DNA of 64,000 nucleotides from Pseudomaricurvus sp033283335. Lineage in GTDB: Bacteria > Pseudomonadota > Gammaproteobacteria > Pseudomonadales > Cellvibrionaceae. The translations under genes and the position numbers were made by a program. Positions within the stretch are counted from its first letter, which is position 1; each line of letters opens with the position of its first letter. Positions 18,460-26,203 of this stretch are shown piece after piece. Under the pieces are notes generated by a model that was not told the origin of the DNA, did not search any database, and worked only from the letters and a program-made list of their open reading frames with translations. The stretch spans positions 62,001 through 126,000 of the forward strand of contig JAWMQP010000009.1 of NCBI GenBank assembly GCA_033283335.1. Reading direction: 5' to 3'.

Positions 18460-19347
18460 ATGAACAGTAAAATTTTTGGTCTGCTGATTGGCCTGTTGCT
18501 GGTCATCTTTGTCGCTTCCAACACGTTTTACATCATCAAGGAAACCGAGCGTGGTGTACTGCTGAAATTCGGTAAATTGGTGGACGACGATCTCAAACCG
18601 GGCTTGCACATCAAGGTGCCGATGATGCATGAAGTGCGTAAGTTCGACAGCCGGATTCTGACTCTGGATGTGCGTCCTCAGCGCTTCCTGACGGTGGAAA
18701 AGAAGGGCATGATTGTCGACTCTTACGCCAAATGGCGTATCAAGGATGTGGGTACTTACTACACCGCCACCAACGGTGAGGAAGCTGCGGCGGTGCGGGT
18801 GCTGGATCAACGCATCAACGAAGGTCTGCGTAACGGTTTTGGTGGCCGCTCCCTGCAAGAGGTGATCAGTGGTGAGCGCGATCAGCTCATGCACGAGCTG
18901 ACCGATCACCTCAACGAGCTGACCGAGAAACGCTATGGCATCGAATTGATTGATGTGCGGGTCAAGCGTATTGATCTGCCGGAGCAGGTTAGCGACTCGG
19001 TCTTCAGCCGGATGAACAGTGAACGTGAGCGTGAAGCCCGTGAACACCGTTCCAAAGGTAAGGAGCAGGCCGAGGTGATCCGCGCCGATGCCGATCGTCA
19101 GCGCACCATCATCGAGGCTGAAGCCTACCGTGATGCTGAGTTGCTGCGTGGTGAAGGGGATGCCAAAGCGGCGTCTATCTACGCCCAGGCGTATACCCAG
19201 AACCCGGAGTTCTACTCCTTTGTGCGCAGTCTGACCGCCTACAAAGAAACCTTTAAGGGCAAAGACGACGTCATGCTGATTGATCCGAAAAGCGACTTCT
19301 TCCGCTATCTGAACAACAGCCAAGGCAAGGGCAAGGATGATGAATGA
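18460..19347 (+). CDS. hflC: FtsH protease modulator HflC
   Basis: This is the partner of HflK in the periplasmic face of the FtsH complex. The 295-residue protein has an N-terminal transmembrane helix (about 5-22), an SPFH domain with RGVLLKFGKLV and LDVRPQRFLTVEKKG, and the helical region REREAREHRSKGKEQAEVI. The start ATG 18460 follows GGGAGGTCCG. Two terminator-like hairpins follow the gene. Confidence 0.96.
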   Translation: MNSKIFGLLIGLLLVIFVASNTFYIIKETERGVLLKFGKLVDDDLKPGLHIKVPMMHEVRKFDSRILTLDVRPQRFLTVEKKGMIVDSYAKWRIKDVGTYYTATNGEEAAAVRVLDQRINEGLRNGFGGRSLQEVISGERDQLMHELTDHLNELTEKRYGIELIDVRVKRIDLPEQVSDSVFSRMNSEREREAREHRSKGKEQAEVIRADADRQRTIIEAEAYRDAELLRGEGDAKAASIYAQAYTQNPEFYSFVRSLTAYKETFKGKDDVMLIDPKSDFFRYLNNSQGKGKDDE

Positions 19348-19350
19348 CCT

Positions 19351-19377
19351 GACGGCCGGGGACTGAGCCCGGCCGTC
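19351..19377 (+). terminator. Hairpin after hflC
   Basis: A perfect 10-bp stem (GACGGCCGGG / CCCGGCCGTC) with a seven-base loop starts four bases after the hflC stop. The tail is GTTGTT rather than a pure T run, so termination may be partial. Confidence 0.6.
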
Positions 19378-19413
19378 GTTGTTCCCCACCCCTCAACGGT
19401 GGTAGAATGCCGC

Positions 19414-19441
19414 AACCGGGCCCAATGGGCCCGGTTTTTTT
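19414..19441 (+). terminator. Rho-independent terminator between hflC and the DUF2065 gene
   Basis: A perfect 10-bp stem (AACCGGGCCC / GGGCCCGGTT) with a three-base AAT loop is followed by a run of Ts. A TAGAAT hexamer at about 19403-19408 lies just upstream, so this could also attenuate a transcript started there. The unit separates hflKC from hisZ-purA. Confidence 0.8.
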
Positions 19442-19500
19442 GTGCCAATTGGATCGATCCCTGACAGGCATCAATTCATATAGACAATGCGGAACGGGTA

Positions 19501-19689
19501 ATGTGGGAAGAACTGGGCAAGGCTCTGTGTCTGATGCTGGTGCTGGAAGGCATGATTCCCTTTCTCTATCCCCGCCGCTGGCGCAAACTGGTGGCGTCAC
19601 TGGCCCTGGTCAATGACCGACAGTTGCGCATCATGGGCCTGCTCAGCATGGTGTTGGGCGCCGGTCTGTTATACCTGATTCATCCTTAA
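19501..19689 (+). CDS. DUF2065 family small membrane protein (YjeT-like)
   Basis: The 62-residue protein has two hydrophobic helices (about 5-22 and 42-60) separated by a basic loop (YPRRWRK). It matches the DUF2065/YjeT family, which sits between hflC and purA in many gammaproteobacteria and has no assigned function. It precedes hisZ by 29 bases and is probably co-transcribed with it. Confidence 0.85.
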   Translation: MWEELGKALCLMLVLEGMIPFLYPRRWRKLVASLALVNDRQLRIMGLLSMVLGAGLLYLIHP

Positions 19690-19718
19690 AGACTGAGCGA
19701 AGAGGCTGACAACCGATC

Positions 19719-20900
19719 ATGACCTACGCTGACCGCTGGTTATTGCCTGATGGCGTCGAAGATATACTTCCTGAGAAGGCGGTGCGGATCGAATCCCTGC
19801 GTCGTCGATTGGTGGATCTCTATAACCGCTGGGGCTATGAGCTGGTAATCCCGCCCCTGATTGAATACACCGATTCCCTGCTGATTGGTCTCGGCAGTGA
19901 TATTGACCTGATGACCTTCAAGGTGACCGACCAGTTATCCGGACGCACCATGGGCATTCGCGCCGATATGACACCCCAGGCGGCCCGTATTGATGCGCAC
20001 AGTTTCAAACGTTCCGGCCCGGCCCGGCTCTGTTATGCCGGCCATGTGCTGCACGCCCGACCGAAAATACCCCTGGCTACCCGCTCGCCGATTCTGGCCG
20101 GGGTTGAGCTGTTTGGGGAAGCCAGTCTGCAGGCCGATATCGAAGTGGTGTCGCTGTTGCTGGCGTCGCTGCAGGCGTGTGGCCTGGAGCAGTTGAACAT
20201 TGATCTGGGGCATGTGGACATCTACCGCAGCCTGGCGGCAGAAGCGGGGCTGGATGAGGACCAGGAACAGGCCTTCTTCGATTTGTTGCAAGCCAAGGCG
20301 ATTGCCGAGATCGACCGCTGGGTCGAGCGCCATGTCCACGATGCCACCCTGGCAGCGATGTTGAGGGCGTTGCCAACACTGGCCGGTAACCGTCAGGTGC
20401 TGAGTCAGGCACGCCAGCAGCTGGCCGCCGCGCCCGCCGCTGTCACCACGGCACTGGATACCCTGGAAGCGATTGCCGATGTGATTGCCGAGCGCTACCC
20501 GCAGGCCAATCTCTATTTTGATTTGAGCGAATTACGCGGTTACAACTACCACACCGGCGTGGTATTTGCCGCCTTTGCACCGGGTTATGGTGCCTCAGTC
20601 GCTAACGGCGGTCGTTATGACCACGTTGGCGAAGTGTTTGGCAATGCGCGGGCGGCAACCGGTTTTGCGGTGGATATTACCGCCATTGATGGTCTGGTGA
20701 AGTCGCCGCGGGCCGCCAAAGGGGCCATTTTTGCCCCCGCCTCCGATGACCGGGGACAGTGGGCGGCCGTTACCCGGTTGCGCGAATCGGGCGAAGTTGT
20801 AGTGTGTGGTTTTGAGGGGCAGCGCGTATCTGACGTCAATATCGACTGTGACCGGCAACTGGTGCTGGAAGCAGGCGAGTATCGCGTTCAGTCTCTATAA
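19719..20900 (+). CDS. hisZ: ATP phosphoribosyltransferase regulatory subunit
   Basis: HisZ is a catalytically inactive relative of histidyl-tRNA synthetase that activates short-form HisG, the first enzyme of histidine synthesis. The 393-residue protein has the class II catalytic-core fold (DGVEDILPEKA, GIRADMTPQAARI, LDLSELRGYNYHTGVVF-like block) but lacks the C-terminal anticodon-binding domain, which separates HisZ from HisS. Its presence implies a short HisG elsewhere. Placement upstream of purA is normal for this lineage. Confidence 0.93.
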   Translation: MTYADRWLLPDGVEDILPEKAVRIESLRRRLVDLYNRWGYELVIPPLIEYTDSLLIGLGSDIDLMTFKVTDQLSGRTMGIRADMTPQAARIDAHSFKRSGPARLCYAGHVLHARPKIPLATRSPILAGVELFGEASLQADIEVVSLLLASLQACGLEQLNIDLGHVDIYRSLAAEAGLDEDQEQAFFDLLQAKAIAEIDRWVERHVHDATLAAMLRALPTLAGNRQVLSQARQQLAAAPAAVTTALDTLEAIADVIAERYPQANLYFDLSELRGYNYHTGVVFAAFAPGYGASVANGGRYDHVGEVFGNARAATGFAVDITAIDGLVKSPRAAKGAIFAPASDDRGQWAAVTRLRESGEVVVCGFEGQRVSDVNIDCDRQLVLEAGEYRVQSL

Positions 20901-21003
20901 TGTTTGGGTTTGTACTGTTTGTCATCGTGGCAAGGTGCGAGCCCAGTTCCCGGTTTTGTTAATCCCTGGCAAGTTTTTTTAATCTCAAAAGAGTTATTTG
21001 GTA

Positions 21004-22296
21004 ATGGGCAAAAATGTCGTTGTGTTGGGCACCCAGTGGGGTGACGAAGGCAAAGGTAAAATCGTTGACCTGCTGACCGACCAGGTGTCCCTGGTAACAC
21101 GCTTTCAAGGGGGTCATAACGCAGGCCACACCCTGGTGATCGATGGCAAGAAAACCGTTCTGCATCTGATTCCTTCCGGTATCCTGCGTGAAGGTGTCAC
21201 CTGCATGATTGGCAATGGTGTGGTTCTGGCACCCGATGCCCTCATCAAGGAGATGGCCGGCCTGGAAGAGCAGGGAGTCCCCGTGCGTGAGCGCCTGCGT
21301 CTGTCGCCTGCTTGTCCTCTGATCCTGCCCTACCACGTTGCCCTGGACCAGGCCCGTGAATTGGCCCGCGGTAACGCCAAGATCGGCACCACCGGTCGCG
21401 GTATTGGTCCCGCCTACGAGGACAAGGTGGCCCGTCGTGGTCTGCGTTTGGGTGACCTGATGAATCCCGAGCGCTTTGCCGCCAAGCTGAAAGAGGTGCT
21501 TGAGTACCACAACTTTGCCCTGACCCAATACTACAAGGTTGAGGCGGTCGATTACGATGCTGTGCTCAAGGACGCACTGGCGTGGGGCGAGCAGCTCAAA
21601 CCGCTGGTGGCGGATGTCACCGACCTGCTGCACACCGCGCGCGAATCCGGTGAAAGCATTCTGTTCGAAGGCGCCCAGGGTTCGCTGCTGGACATTGACC
21701 ACGGCACCTACCCGTTTGTGACCTCTTCCAACACCACCGCTGGCGGAACCGCCACCGGTTCCGGTTTTGGCCCCCTCTACCTGGACTATGTACTGGGTAT
21801 TACCAAGGCGTATACCACCCGTGTGGGCGGTGGTCCGTTCCCCACCGAACTGTCCTGCGAAGTGGGCCAGCATCTGGGTGAAAAAGGTAATGAATTTGGC
21901 GCCACCACCGGTCGTCAGCGTCGCACCGGCTGGTTTGATGCGGTGGCGGTCCGTCACGCCATTCGCATCAACAGTATTTCCGGCCTGTGTCTGACCAAGC
22001 TGGATGTGCTCGATGGCCTGGATAGCGTCAAAATCTGTGTCGGTTATCAGGACGCCGCGGGCAATGACATCAGCGTGCCGTTTGATGCGGAAGGCTGGGA
22101 AGAGGTTCAGCCTGTCTACGAGGAAATGCCGGGCTGGAAAGAGAGCACCTTTGGCGCCAAGCAGTGGGACGACCTTCCTGCCAATGCCCAGGCCTATATC
22201 AAGCGCCTGGAAGCGCTGGTCGGTGCTCCGGCGGACATCATCTCCACGGGCCCGGACCGGGTGGAGACCATTGTGTTGCGTCACCCGTTTGCCTGA
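21004..22296 (+). CDS. purA: Adenylosuccinate synthetase
   Basis: PurA joins IMP and aspartate using GTP in the first committed step to AMP. The 430-residue protein opens with GKNVVVLGTQWGDEGKGKIV, holding the catalytic Asp and P-loop, and includes GHNAGHTLV, GTTGRGIGPAYEDK, GAQGSLLDIDHGTYPFVTSSN and GATTGRQRRTGW. The ATG at 21004 gives the family start; a TTG two codons upstream is less likely. A strong terminator follows. Confidence 0.98.
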   Translation: MGKNVVVLGTQWGDEGKGKIVDLLTDQVSLVTRFQGGHNAGHTLVIDGKKTVLHLIPSGILREGVTCMIGNGVVLAPDALIKEMAGLEEQGVPVRERLRLSPACPLILPYHVALDQARELARGNAKIGTTGRGIGPAYEDKVARRGLRLGDLMNPERFAAKLKEVLEYHNFALTQYYKVEAVDYDAVLKDALAWGEQLKPLVADVTDLLHTARESGESILFEGAQGSLLDIDHGTYPFVTSSNTTAGGTATGSGFGPLYLDYVLGITKAYTTRVGGGPFPTELSCEVGQHLGEKGNEFGATTGRQRRTGWFDAVAVRHAIRINSISGLCLTKLDVLDGLDSVKICVGYQDAAGNDISVPFDAEGWEEVQPVYEEMPGWKESTFGAKQWDDLPANAQAYIKRLEALVGAPADIISTGPDRVETIVLRHPFA

Positions 22297-22313
22297 GGTA
22301 GACCGCAGGCTTG

Positions 22314-22341
22314 AAAAAACCGCCTGCGGGCGGTTTTTTTT
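22314..22341 (+). terminator. Rho-independent terminator of purA
   Basis: An ACCGCC / GGCGGT stem with a four-base loop is flanked by an A run and followed by eight Ts, 18 bases after the purA stop. Confidence 0.85.
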
Positions 22342-22365
22342 CGTCCGTAACTTTTATTCAGGCAT

Positions 22366-22388
22366 AAAAAAGCCCGCCAAAGGCGGGC
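22366..22388 (-). terminator. Minus-strand terminator downstream of the 32-residue peptide gene
   Basis: A GCCCGCC / GGCGGGC stem with an AAA loop has six As on its left on the plus strand, which reads as a U tract only for minus-strand transcription. It lies about 105 bases beyond the stop of the small gene at 22494. Confidence 0.8.
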
Positions 22389-22493
22389 ATTAAAGAGAGA
22401 TTCGATGTTCGCGAAAACCGCGAAAAAAACAATAAAAAACTGACTGTAAAACTAAATCTAACGAGTGGCTCTACATGCGCCTGAAACTTGGCT

Positions 22494-22592
22494 TCAGGCT
22501 TTGTGAAAGGTTGCCTCGTGGTGGGCGTCTTTCAGGTCGTCGTAAGCGACGTAGGCCAGCAGTGCTAAGTAAATACCAAGAATGACATACAT
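22494..22592 (-). CDS. Small 32-residue single-pass membrane protein
   Basis: Reading 22592 to 22494 on the minus strand gives a complete 32-residue protein. It has a hydrophobic N-terminal helix (residues 2-17, VILGIYLALLAYVAY) and a charged C-terminus rich in Asp, His and Lys (DDLKDAHHEATFHKA). GAGG lies 8-9 bases before the ATG, a plausible promoter lies at 22653-22682, and a minus-strand terminator lies at 22366-22388, so it has a full transcription unit of its own. I do not recognise the family. The orientation with the N-terminus outside or inside cannot be decided from so short a sequence. Confidence 0.7.
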   Translation of the reverse strand: MYVILGIYLALLAYVAYDDLKDAHHEATFHKA

Positions 22593-22652
22593 GACTGAAT
22601 CCTCGCAGAGTAGCTTAAAGTAAGTACTCGCTGATCCCATCAGCTTGAAAAG

Positions 22653-22682
22653 AGTATAAGAATTCGCCTTTTATTCTTCCAA
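22653..22682 (-). promoter_or_regulatory. Candidate promoter of the 32-residue peptide gene
   Basis: On the minus strand TTGGAA (22677-22682) and TATACT (22653-22658) are 18 bases apart. Just downstream, at 22630-22644, is a perfect GCTGAT-CCC-ATCAGC inverted repeat in the would-be 5' leader, which could be an operator or RNA hairpin. The same space separates this gene from the divergent lysR gene. Confidence 0.5.
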
Positions 22683-22748
22683 TGGCTTTTTTTCAGCATT
22701 ACTATGAAATCTATTCATTGTCTTGGCAAATAATCCGGGAGGTAGCCG

Positions 22749-23735
22749 GTGGATATTCGACAGTTGGATCGCATGGATCTGAATCTGCTGGTGGCGTTGC
22801 AGGTTTTGCTGGAAGAGCGCAGTGTCTCCAAGGCGGCTGAGCGCCTGTACCTGACCCAATCGGCCATGAGCAAGGCTCTGGGCCGGTTGCGGGACATGTT
22901 CAATGATCGTCTCTTTACCCGCGGTGCCGGAGGTATGGTGCCAACCCCCAGGGCCGAGGCCATCGCGGCGGAATTGCCGGAACTGCTGCGGTGTTTGCAG
23001 CGACTGGTCGAGCCAATGACGTTTGATCCTCTCACGTATGAAGGCGAGTTTCATATCGTCATGCCGGAGTTTGTCGGTTCCTGGGTGCTGCCGGAACTGA
23101 TGTCGCGTCTGCAGCGACAAGCACCGGGCCTGCGGGTGAAAGCCATCAGTCGTACCGAGCGGCAGACCGACAAGTTGATCAGTGGGGAGCTGGATCTGGC
23201 GATTCAATTGGAGCAGCACTGGTATCCCCCGGAGATCCAGCTAGTCTCGCTGGGGTTTGCCCCACCGATGCTGCTGGCGCGCAAGGGGCATCCGCTGGAG
23301 GGCAAGGAGCTGACCTGGGACATGATTGCCCAGTACCCCCAGGCGCAAGTGTATATTCCAGACCTGATGGAATCCCATTTGGTGTCCCAGCTCGACAGCC
23401 CGTTCATTCAGTACGAGTCGCAGGTGACTACGCACTTTGAGACCAGCCATCTGTTTACCGCCCTGCAGGTGGTTAAGCACACCGACTACCTGATGCCCGG
23501 CCCCCCGATGTTTATTGAAGACAGCGAACTGAGTCGCGACATCATCAGTCTGCCATTGCCGGGCGGTGAGAAGGTGATGTTGAAATACGTACTGGCGATC
23601 CACGAGCGAGTGGCGGATTCGCTGCCCCATCAGTTTTTACGGCAGGCATTACTGGAAACGGTGGAATACCACCGTAGTCTGCGTCATATGCCAAACTTGC
23701 AGGATATGCGGCAGAAATACCAACTACCCTATTAG
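22749..23735 (+). CDS. LysR family transcriptional regulator
   Basis: The 328-residue protein has the LysR winged HTH at the N-terminus (about 6-65, MDLNLLVALQVLLEERSVSKAAERLYLTQ region, cited by position) and a PBP2-type effector domain (about 95-300). The DLNLL...RSVSKAAE pattern groups it with the NodD/LeuO/LinR-like branch. The GTG start at 22749 follows GGGAGG, a strong ribosome-binding site. It is divergent from the 32-residue peptide gene across about 155 bases, so that gene is its first candidate target. The effector is unknown. Confidence 0.9.
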   Translation: MDIRQLDRMDLNLLVALQVLLEERSVSKAAERLYLTQSAMSKALGRLRDMFNDRLFTRGAGGMVPTPRAEAIAAELPELLRCLQRLVEPMTFDPLTYEGEFHIVMPEFVGSWVLPELMSRLQRQAPGLRVKAISRTERQTDKLISGELDLAIQLEQHWYPPEIQLVSLGFAPPMLLARKGHPLEGKELTWDMIAQYPQAQVYIPDLMESHLVSQLDSPFIQYESQVTTHFETSHLFTALQVVKHTDYLMPGPPMFIEDSELSRDIISLPLPGGEKVMLKYVLAIHERVADSLPHQFLRQALLETVEYHRSLRHMPNLQDMRQKYQLPY

Positions 23736-23753
23736 ACTGGTTGTTAAGTCAGC

Positions 23754-24512
23754 TCAGCGCTGCTTATTCCAGTCTATACAGGCCTCCAGCGTCACGCCCT
23801 GCCCCCCAAATATGTCCAGCGCACTGCCAATGGTCAGGTCGACCTTGCCGTTGGACAGGCGTTCGACCAGTTCCAGATCGTCCAGCGAGCGGGCCCCGCC
23901 GGCGTAAGTAACCGGAATGGGGCAGACGTTGCCAAGAAGCTCCACCAGTTGCTCATCAATGCCGGCCTGCAAGCCCTCTACATCAGCAGCGTGAATCAAA
24001 AACTCGCTGCAGTGCTGACTCAATTCGGCCAGTGTCTGGGCATCGACGGTGGTCGCGGTGACCGTTTGCCAGCGATTGGTGGCAATGTTCCAGCCCCGTT
24101 CGGTGCGACGGCAACTGAGGTCCAGCACCAGTCGCTCTTTACCGGTTTCCGCCTTGATGGCCTCGAGACGTTGCCACGACAATTCGTCCCCTGCAAACAG
24201 GTAGGAAGTGACAATCACGTGGGAGGCGCCGGCCTCCAGATAGTTGGCGGCGTTTTCGGCGGTGACACCTCCGCCAAACTGCAGGCCTCCGGGCCAGGTT
24301 TTCAGAGCCAGTAACGCCTGCTCCTGATTGCCGGGCCCGAGAGCTATCACATGACCACCGTGCAGATCGTGCTGGCGATACAGGTTGGCGTAGTAGGCGG
24401 CGTCGTGTGAGCTGACGAAATTGGTTGTGGCGCCTTGGTCATTAAGACTGCCGCCGACAATTTGTTTAACCTGACCCTGGTGCAGATCAATACAGGGGCG
24501 AAACTGGGTCAC
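23754..24512 (-). CDS. hisA: ProFAR isomerase (HisA), eukaryotic HIS6 type
   Basis: This TIM-barrel enzyme converts ProFAR to PRFAR in histidine synthesis. The opening TQFRPCIDLHQGQVKQIVGG is characteristic of the fungal/plant HIS6 family, where FRPCIDxHxGxVKQIVGG is conserved; bacterial HisA opens MIIPAIDLIDGxxVRL. Other marks are QFGGGVTAENA, VIVTSYLF, LIHAADVEGLQAGID and VTYAGGARSLDDL. The length is 252 residues. The GTG at 24512 follows AGGAG at six bases, and the 22 codons upstream are not conserved. It stands alone, away from a his operon, and ends 18 bases from lysR tail to tail. Confidence 0.88.
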   Translation of the reverse strand: MTQFRPCIDLHQGQVKQIVGGSLNDQGATTNFVSSHDAAYYANLYRQHDLHGGHVIALGPGNQEQALLALKTWPGGLQFGGGVTAENAANYLEAGASHVIVTSYLFAGDELSWQRLEAIKAETGKERLVLDLSCRRTERGWNIATNRWQTVTATTVDAQTLAELSQHCSEFLIHAADVEGLQAGIDEQLVELLGNVCPIPVTYAGGARSLDDLELVERLSNGKVDLTIGSALDIFGGQGVTLEACIDWNKQR

Positions 24513-24641
24513 TGGGAACTCCTGCTGGCTGGATAGTGAACAGCGCGCATTATACCCGTGCAGGTGGGGATACGTCATAAGAGTCAGGCCTGGAATTGGC
24601 CTATACTCGCTGTGAGCCCGCGTTGCTGAGTGGAATCTGCC

Positions 24642-25289
24642 ATGTTGAAATCTGTCCTTGGTCGACTATATAACCATTTCCCCGGTGTGTTGGTGGGCGC
24701 TCTCCTGCTGGTGTGGCTCACTGTCAGTGGCTGTGCCAGCCACGAAGAACAGCCCCCGACGCGGTCAACATCCCCTGCGGCTGTCTCGGAAGACTCCGTC
24801 TACGATGCTAATAGCTGGAAAACCCTGATTCCCGCCAGCTGTCAGCGCTTCTCTGATGGCTGTAACCAATGCGTTCGCAATGCTGAAACGGGCAACGCCG
24901 CCTGTACCCGCAAAGCCTGTTTTACCTATGGCAAACCGCAATGCCTGGATGGACGGGATAACACTTCAACAGGCACGCCGGAAGCGGCGGCCGCCCTCTA
25001 TGGCGGCGGTGCGGCGGCCGGCCAGGGGGTCTTGTTCCAGTGTCAGAATGGTCATCAATTCCAGCTATTCTACAAAGTCTACCAAGCCGGTGATATGCGT
25101 ATGAAGTTGCAGGACGACCAGGTGATGTTGAGCGACCGGCAGACCCACTCCGCTCATTTACTAACGCGTGTGCCCAGTGCTTCCGGCAGCCGCTATCAGG
25201 GGGATGGACTTGAGTTGTGGAACAAGGGCAAGGAGGCGATTGTCGATCGCGATGAGCAACCCCTGTACCGTCAATGTCAGGTGCAATGA
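24642..25289 (+). CDS. Predicted lipoprotein, cysteine-rich, unknown function
   Basis: The 215-residue protein begins with a lipoprotein signal: a hydrophobic stretch (about 16-29) ending in the lipobox VSGC with Cys31. The +2 residue is Ala, so outer-membrane sorting is expected. A cluster of cysteines follows (about 67-100: CQRF, CNQC, C, C, C), likely disulfide-bonded in the periplasm, and the C-terminal half (about 125-215) looks beta-rich. I do not recognise a family. The ATG at 24642 is preferred to the GTG at 24630. It lies 80 bases before a parvulin gene and may share its transcript. Confidence 0.7.
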   Translation: MLKSVLGRLYNHFPGVLVGALLLVWLTVSGCASHEEQPPTRSTSPAAVSEDSVYDANSWKTLIPASCQRFSDGCNQCVRNAETGNAACTRKACFTYGKPQCLDGRDNTSTGTPEAAAALYGGGAAAGQGVLFQCQNGHQFQLFYKVYQAGDMRMKLQDDQVMLSDRQTHSAHLLTRVPSASGSRYQGDGLELWNKGKEAIVDRDEQPLYRQCQVQ

Positions 25290-25369
25290 TCGGTCTTTCC
25301 TGGATTGTTTACACAATCGCCTTTTACTCATTAGCCATTGATCAACCCAATCTTTGAATTGACATAATT

Positions 25370-26203
25370 ATGATGAAACTACTTAAAGAGCCCCTGCTGC
25401 ATTTCTTACTGATAGGCGCTGCATTTTTTGCACTCTACAGCTACCTCAATCCCCAATCCTTACAAGTCGACAATCAGATTGTGGTCAATGAAGGGCGCAT
25501 TAATGCGCTCCAGGAAGGCTTTCGCCGCACCTGGAATCGTCTCCCCAGTGATGATGAATTACAGGGGTTGATTGATGATTATGTGCTGGAGGAAATTTAC
25601 TACCGGCAGGCGTTGGCACTGGGCATCGAACAGAACGATGCCATGATCCGCCGTCGACTGCGTCAAAAAATGGAATTCCTGTCCGCCTCCATGATCTCCG
25701 AGCTGCAGCCCAGTGATGCCCAGTTGCAGGCTTATCTGCAAGAGCATGCGCAAAAATACCGCACCAGCAATCAATACAGCCTGCAGCAGGTGTATATCAG
25801 TCCGGACCGAGACCGGGCATCACTGTCGCAACGCATTGAGAGCGTTCGCCAACAGCTGTTGCAAGACCAGCCAGTTGACAGTGATGGCAGCTTGTTTCCG
25901 CAACGCTTTGAACAGGCTTCCGATTTTCAACTCAACAACCAGTTTGGCCGTGGGTTTGCCGCGCACCTTGATCAATTGCCCCTCAATGAGTGGAGTGGGC
26001 CGGTAGAGTCTGGATTGGGTTATCACTTTATCCAATTAAGTGAGCGCCATATGGGGCAGCTGCCGCCCCTGGATCAAGTGCGCGATGAAGTGGTGCGCGA
26101 CTGGACCTACGATCAACAGCAGCAGATCAAAGCCCAGCTCAATGAAAAACTGTTAGCGGATTATCAGATTGTGGTGGAATGGCCACAGGGGGCTGACAGT
26201 TGA
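25370..26203 (+). CDS. Membrane-anchored parvulin-type peptidyl-prolyl isomerase
   Basis: The 277-residue protein has an N-terminal membrane anchor (about 10-27, FLLIGAAFFALYSYL), a SurA-N-like helical region (about 38-115) and a degenerate parvulin-like domain (about 125-230, ending GLGYHFIQLSER). The family is annotated as peptidyl-prolyl cis-trans isomerase, but the isomerase core is short and activity is uncertain; a chaperone role is as likely. Its stop overlaps the start of the HupE/UreJ-like gene by three bases, so the two are coupled. Confidence 0.8.
   Translation: MMKLLKEPLLHFLLIGAAFFALYSYLNPQSLQVDNQIVVNEGRINALQEGFRRTWNRLPSDDELQGLIDDYVLEEIYYRQALALGIEQNDAMIRRRLRQKMEFLSASMISELQPSDAQLQAYLQEHAQKYRTSNQYSLQQVYISPDRDRASLSQRIESVRQQLLQDQPVDSDGSLFPQRFEQASDFQLNNQFGRGFAAHLDQLPLNEWSGPVESGLGYHFIQLSERHMGQLPPLDQVRDEVVRDWTYDQQQQIKAQLNEKLLADYQIVVEWPQGADS

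Noticed and set aside
20959..22284. 441-codon open frame antisense to purA
   Set aside because: It lies entirely over a textbook purA gene, has skewed composition rich in His, Gly and Thr, and lacks a ribosome-binding site.
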